A stretch of DNA of 64,000 bases, taken from NCBI RefSeq assembly GCF_000022145.1, contig NC_011891.1, positions 4,136,501 to 4,200,500 on the forward strand. Direction: 5' to 3'. Source of the stretch: Anaeromyxobacter dehalogenans 2CP-1. GTDB lineage: Bacteria > Myxococcota > Myxococcia > Myxococcales > Anaeromyxobacteraceae. The notes under the pieces were generated by a model that worked only from the letters and a program-made list of their open reading frames with translations, was not told where the DNA came from and did no database searches. Positions 60,116 to 64,000 of the stretch are shown piece after piece. Numbering within the stretch: the stretch's first letter is position 1; the number at the start of each line of letters is the position of its first letter. A program made the position numbers and the translations under genes.

Positions 60116-62962
60116 ATGAAGCCCACCCGCCGTCCCATGCTCGCCCTGCTCCTCGCGGCGGCCGCCTGCTCCGGTGGCGGCGGCGACGACACCCCGGTCG
60201 CCCTGCCGGTGACGGTCTCCGCCACGCCGGCGCTCGTGAAGGCGGACGGTGCGGCGACGGTCACCGTCCACGTGCGCGCCGGCAAGGGACCGGTCGCGGT
60301 GGTGGCGAGCCGCGGCACGTTCCTCGGCACCGGCACCAGCACCGCCACGCTCGCCGCGGCCGAGGGCGACCTCACGCTCGTCACCTGCGACCAGCGCCTC
60401 GACCCGGCGTGCTGGGGGCCGGTGTCGGTGACCGCCTCCGACGCGTCGCTGGCGTACGGCCTGGCGCAGGTCACGTTCGTCGGCGCCGAGGTCTGCGACA
60501 ACGGCGTGCCGGACGCCGGCAACCCGGCGGCGGACTGCGCCGCGGCCGAGTGCGCGGGCGCGACCTGTCGCACCGGCACCGGGGCGGTGGGGACCTGCGC
60601 CGGCGGCGCGTGCACGTGCACGCCCGACGCCGGGCAGGCGGGCGGCGAGACCGCCTGCGACGACGCGCGCGACAACGACTGCGACGGCGGGGTGGACTGC
60701 GCCGACACCGGGTGCGCCGGGCGCCGCTGCCTGGCCGCGGGCGGCGCGGTGGGCGCCTGCGCCCAGGGCGCGTGCGTCTGCACGCCCGCGTCGGCCAGCG
60801 AGGTCGCCTGCGGCGACGGGCGGGACGACGACTGCGACGGCCGGGTGGACTGCGAGGACGCCGACTGCGGCGGCGCCACCTGCGCCACCGCCGACGGACG
60901 GGCGGGCGCGTGCGCGGGCGGCGCCTGCGCGCCGGTCGCCTGCGACGCCACCGAGACGGCCGAGGTCTCCTGCGCGAACCGGCTCGACGACGACTGCGAC
61001 GGCCTGGTGGACTGCGCCGAGGCCGCCTGCGACGGGCAGGCGTGCGACGCGGCCGCCGGCGCGCGCTGGGCCTGCCGCAACCGCCGCTGCACCGACCTCG
61101 CCTCCGGCGTGGCGCTCGGGCTCGCCCCGGCGCGCACCCGCATCCCGGCCGACGGCCGCGCCACCACCGCCGTCACGGTGACGCTCGCGCGCGACGGCGT
61201 GCCCGCGGCCGGCGAGCAGGTGGTGCTGTCCACCACGCTGGGCGCGTTCCGGGCCGAGGCCGGCCCGGCCGCGACCGTGACCGTGATCACGGACGGCGCC
61301 GGCGTGGCGGCGGCCACCTTCGTCTCCGCCGCGCAGGGCGGCACCGCGCTCCTCACCGCCCGGCTGGCGGCCGCACCGGTCGAGACCACCGCGTCGGTGC
61401 GCATGCCGGCGCTGGCGCAGATCTCGGCCCAGCCCGCGCCGGCCTACCCGGTGATGGGCGTTCGCGACTCCGGCTGGAACGAGGCGAACGCGGTCACGTT
61501 CACCCTGACGGGCGACGACGGCCTCGCCTACCCGGACGGCCTGGAGGTCTACCTGGAGCACCCGCGGCTGGGCGGCTCCGACCTGCACGGCGCGATGCCG
61601 TGCGCCGTGCCCGGCCCGGCGTGCAGCGCGGTGCACACCGCGATCATGTCCGGCGGCGCCCCGCCGGACACGCTCGGCCAGGCCCGCGTCACGCTGCAGT
61701 CCGGCACGGTGGCCGGCACGCTCACGGTGACCGCGACCGCCACCGCCGGCGGCCAGACCCGCTCGGCCCTGCTCCAGCCCGGTGTGGCCGTGGTCGGCGC
61801 GCGCGCCAGCGCCGGCGCGTTCACGCTGGTGTGCAGCCCCCACAACGTGGAGGCGCTCGCCGCCACGGACTGCGGCGCGTCGCTGGTGGACGCGGCGTTC
61901 ACCTGCGTCGCGGTGTTGCAGGACCGCTACCAGAACGTGCTCGGGCGCGAGACCGCGGTGACGTTCCTCTCGGAGGCGAGCCGCGCCGCCGTGGCGCGCA
62001 CCACGCCCGCGTACCAGCCCGGCATGGACCCGTCCGCCCAGCGGGACCTCGGCCTCGCGTCGGGCCTGTTCGCGACGCTGGGCGGCTACCTGCCCGAGGA
62101 CGTGGCGCCGCGCCCGGACGAGCCGTCGGTGACCTACGCCGACGCCTGCGGCACGCGCACCCACAACCCGCGCGACGGGCTCGTCGCGGTGATCGCGGTC
62201 GCCGACGGAGAGGAGGCGTTCACCGACCTCGACGGCGACGGCCGCCACGGCGCGGGTGAGCCGTTCGTGGATCTGCCCGAGCCGTTCGTGGACGCCGACG
62301 ACGACGGGCAGCACGATCCCGGCGAGGCGTTCGTGGACGTGGACGGCTCGGGCGACTGGACCGCGGCGAACGGGCGCTGGGACGCGCTCACGAAGATCTG
62401 GACGCAGACGGTGGTGCTGTTCACCGGCGCCCCGCTGCCGGCCGTCCCCGCGCCGGGCGGCGCGGGCCTGCTCGGCACCCGCTGGGCGGCGCTCCCCGCC
62501 GCCGGCGAGGGGGCGTGCACGCCGACCGCCCCGGCGGCGCCGTTCACGCTCACCGCCGGCGACCCGCCCTCGCGCGCCACCTACGCGGTCTACGCCGCGG
62601 ACGTGAACCTGAACCTGCTCCCGGCGGCCACCTCCTACGCCGTCGCGGTGCGCGCCCCCTCCAAGATCTCCGCCGCCTACCGTGGGCTCGACGCCTACCC
62701 GGACGGCCGCGGCCTCGAGTTCACGTACCAGCCGTGCAACGCAGCCAGCGCGTGCGGGACGCGCTGCCCGGTGGGCAGCGTGGGGCCCTGCCGGATGGTG
62801 GCGCGGCTCGGCGGGTTCACCTGCGGCGTGGGCGCGTCGGTGACGCTCACGGCGGGCAGCGAGGCGGACCCCTACGCGCCGAGCGAGGTGGACTGGATCG
62901 TGGATGCCCCCATCCCGCTCCCGCTGGAGCTCCCGATCACCGGCACCAGCGCCGCGCCCTGA
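60116..62962 (+). CDS. Large Cys-rich (MopE-type) lipoprotein with Ig-like domain
   Basis: A 948-residue predicted lipoprotein (lipobox AAACS near 16-20). Residues about 120-340 hold three Cys-rich metal-binding units with DNDCDGGVDCADTGC, DDDCDGRVDCEDADC and DDDCDGLVDCAEAAC, as in MopE-type surface proteins. About 345-450 is a Big-1/Ig-like domain (RIPADGRATTAVTVTLARDG, GEQVVLSTTLGAF). Later come EF-hand-like loops DLDGDGRHGAGE and DADDDGQHDPGE near 705-735. It is likely cell-surface. The function is unknown; calcium or copper binding is possible. A GCCGGC hairpin precedes the ATG. Confidence 0.8.
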   Translation: MKPTRRPMLALLLAAAACSGGGGDDTPVALPVTVSATPALVKADGAATVTVHVRAGKGPVAVVASRGTFLGTGTSTATLAAAEGDLTLVTCDQRLDPACWGPVSVTASDASLAYGLAQVTFVGAEVCDNGVPDAGNPAADCAAAECAGATCRTGTGAVGTCAGGACTCTPDAGQAGGETACDDARDNDCDGGVDCADTGCAGRRCLAAGGAVGACAQGACVCTPASASEVACGDGRDDDCDGRVDCEDADCGGATCATADGRAGACAGGACAPVACDATETAEVSCANRLDDDCDGLVDCAEAACDGQACDAAAGARWACRNRRCTDLASGVALGLAPARTRIPADGRATTAVTVTLARDGVPAAGEQVVLSTTLGAFRAEAGPAATVTVITDGAGVAAATFVSAAQGGTALLTARLAAAPVETTASVRMPALAQISAQPAPAYPVMGVRDSGWNEANAVTFTLTGDDGLAYPDGLEVYLEHPRLGGSDLHGAMPCAVPGPACSAVHTAIMSGGAPPDTLGQARVTLQSGTVAGTLTVTATATAGGQTRSALLQPGVAVVGARASAGAFTLVCSPHNVEALAATDCGASLVDAAFTCVAVLQDRYQNVLGRETAVTFLSEASRAAVARTTPAYQPGMDPSAQRDLGLASGLFATLGGYLPEDVAPRPDEPSVTYADACGTRTHNPRDGLVAVIAVADGEEAFTDLDGDGRHGAGEPFVDLPEPFVDADDDGQHDPGEAFVDVDGSGDWTAANGRWDALTKIWTQTVVLFTGAPLPAVPAPGGAGLLGTRWAALPAAGEGACTPTAPAAPFTLTAGDPPSRATYAVYAADVNLNLLPAATSYAVAVRAPSKISAAYRGLDAYPDGRGLEFTYQPCNAASACGTRCPVGSVGPCRMVARLGGFTCGVGASVTLTAGSEADPYAPSEVDWIVDAPIPLPLELPITGTSAAP

Positions 62963-62976
62963 TCCGATGGTCCGCT

Positions 62977-62998
62977 CCGGGCCCGTCCGCGGGCCCGG
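62977..62998. terminator. Hairpin between convergent genes
   Basis: CCGGGCCCG and CGGGCCCGG form a perfect 9-bp stem with a TCCG loop. There is no T-tract. Confidence 0.5.
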
Positions 62999-63010
62999 GG
63001 CGGGCGCCGG

Positions 63011-64000
63011 TCAGGAAGGGCGGGCCGGCGCGGCCAGCTGCACCACCGCCGGCTCGAGCTCGGGGTGATCGGCGCAGTCGAGGCCGCAGGCGCGGCAGGT
63101 GTCCACCGCGCACTTGGGCGTGAGCTTCGAGCCCACGCCGCGGCGGAGCTCGCGGGCCAGGAACCGCTTCTCGAGGCCCTGGTCGATGAAGTCCCAGGGC
63201 AGCGTCTCCTCGACGCCGGCCTCGCGCAGCACGAAGAAGTCCGGATCGTGCGGCCAGCGCGCCAGCGCCTTGCGCAGGTCGCCGCCGGTCTCGCGGTGCG
63301 CCAGCTCGAGCAGGTCCGCCACCCGCCGGTCGCCGCGCGAGAGCAGCGTCTGGAGGTACGCCTCGCGCGGGCTGAAGAAGTCCACGTCGATGCCGAGCGG
63401 CCTCAGCGTCCGCTCCAGCAGCTTGCGCTTCGCCTCCAGGCACTTGCGGTCGTGCATGGGCAGCCACTGGAACGGCGTCCACGGCTTCGGCACGAACGGG
63501 TTCACCGAGAGCGAGATGCGTCCCATGCGCCCGCGCTTGCGGGCCCACGGCAGCATCACCTCCTCGCGGATGCGCACCGCGATCCGCGCCATCCCGAGCA
63601 CGTCGTCGTCGGTCTCGCCGGGCAGGCCGCACATGAAGTACATCTTCACGTGCTGCATCCCCTGCGAGAGCGCGTTCTCCGCCGCCTGGACGATCTGGTC
63701 GTCGGTGAAGTCCTTGTTGATCACCCGGCGCATCTTCTCGGTGCCGGCCTCGGGCGCGATGGTGATCGACCGCTCGCCGCCCTCGGCCATGCGCCGGGCG
63801 AGCGGCCCGGTGATGGCGTCCACGCGCAGCGACGACGGGCTGAACGTGCCGCCCTGCTCGCCGATGAAGCAGGTGAGCGCGTCGAGGCCGGTGTAGTCGC
63901 TCGTGTCCGGGCCGATGAGCCCGATGCGCTGGCCGCGGGCGATCCCCTCGCGCACCTCGGCGCGGAGCCGCTCCAGGTCCACCTCGCGGTACGGGCGCTG
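63011..64000 (-). CDS. B12-binding-type radical SAM protein, C-terminal part
   Basis: The last 329 residues of a radical SAM enzyme; its beginning lies beyond the right edge. Visible parts are GLIGPDTSDYTGLDALTCFI, SPSSLRVDAITGPLARRMAE, TIAPEAGTEKMRRVINKDFT and MYFMCGLPGETDDDVLGMA, as in the TIGR03960/YgiQ-like group, plus a C-terminal Cys-rich tail (CAVDTCRACGLDC). The CxxxCxxC cluster motif would be in the missing half. The function in vivo is not known; such enzymes act on tRNA or cofactors. Confidence 0.85.
   Translation of the reverse strand, partial: QRPYREVDLERLRAEVREGIARGQRIGLIGPDTSDYTGLDALTCFIGEQGGTFSPSSLRVDAITGPLARRMAEGGERSITIAPEAGTEKMRRVINKDFTDDQIVQAAENALSQGMQHVKMYFMCGLPGETDDDVLGMARIAVRIREEVMLPWARKRGRMGRISLSVNPFVPKPWTPFQWLPMHDRKCLEAKRKLLERTLRPLGIDVDFFSPREAYLQTLLSRGDRRVADLLELAHRETGGDLRKALARWPHDPDFFVLREAGVEETLPWDFIDQGLEKRFLARELRRGVGSKLTPKCAVDTCRACGLDCADHPELEPAVVQLAAPARPS

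Overview
The window is very GC-rich throughout, with dense, often overlapping genes and many GTG starts. MglA and MglB, Ser/Thr kinase signalling, Cys-rich and FG-GAP surface lipoproteins and the overall protein flavour point to a myxobacterium, most likely Anaeromyxobacter or a close relative (inference; no database was consulted). The backbone is chromosomal housekeeping DNA. Two accessory elements sit between about 39.8 and 51.8 kb.

Layout. 1-8.2 kb is a minus-strand block: partial asd, a TIGR01777 epimerase, an M50 protease, tsaB, rseP, dxr, cdsA, uppS. 8.2-16.9 kb holds a Ser/Thr kinase, a helical protein next to a DnaC-like ATPase, lysC, a DUF4340-like protein, rpoZ, two coupled hypotheticals and groES-groEL, which lie behind three variant CIRCE-type operators. 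17-19.9 kb holds a TPR lipoprotein, its broken tandem paralogue and a repeat protein. 19.9-24.7 kb is a divergent chaperone-usher (spore-coat-U type) pilus cluster. 24.8-31.3 kb carries a cyclophilin, aqpZ, mscL, an FG-GAP metalloprotease on less GC-rich DNA, RNase P RNA and nth. 31.8-34.5 kb is pssA-pgpA-cinA. 35.6-38.8 kb encodes a 1041-residue protease/propeller/outer-membrane-barrel fusion. 52-59.9 kb is a minus-strand block of tadA, two tRNA-Ser genes, SRP RNA, dnaX, ybaB, recR, mglB, mglA, a TPR lipoprotein and a family 5 UDG. 60-64 kb holds a large Cys-rich lipoprotein and a partial radical SAM protein.

The striking part is the comM(yifB)-recA pair on the minus strand. Both neighbouring genes are split by mobile DNA. 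recA is cut after codon 26 by an element of about 5 kb flanked by a 16-bp direct repeat that lies in the FGKGSI codons. The element carries a large serine recombinase (frameshifted here), an sce7726/beta-protein cargo pair and a small winged-helix regulator. Joining the two recA pieces at the repeat restores an intact 343-residue RecA. Joining the element ends gives the recombinase a stop that overlaps the next ORF as ATGA. comM is interrupted by about 6.2 kb carrying a two-gene membrane operon, a secreted HNH nuclease, a DNA methyltransferase-endonuclease fusion, small Zn-ribbon and membrane proteins, and the C-terminal remnant of a second serine recombinase. The Walker A part of comM is missing and its 3' part is frameshifted. 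Homologous recombination and transformation functions may therefore be impaired by the two insertions, reversibly for recA if the element can still excise.

A second theme is promoter architecture. Several genes have a TAnnnT -10 box exactly 6 nt before the start codon, which suggests leaderless mRNAs.
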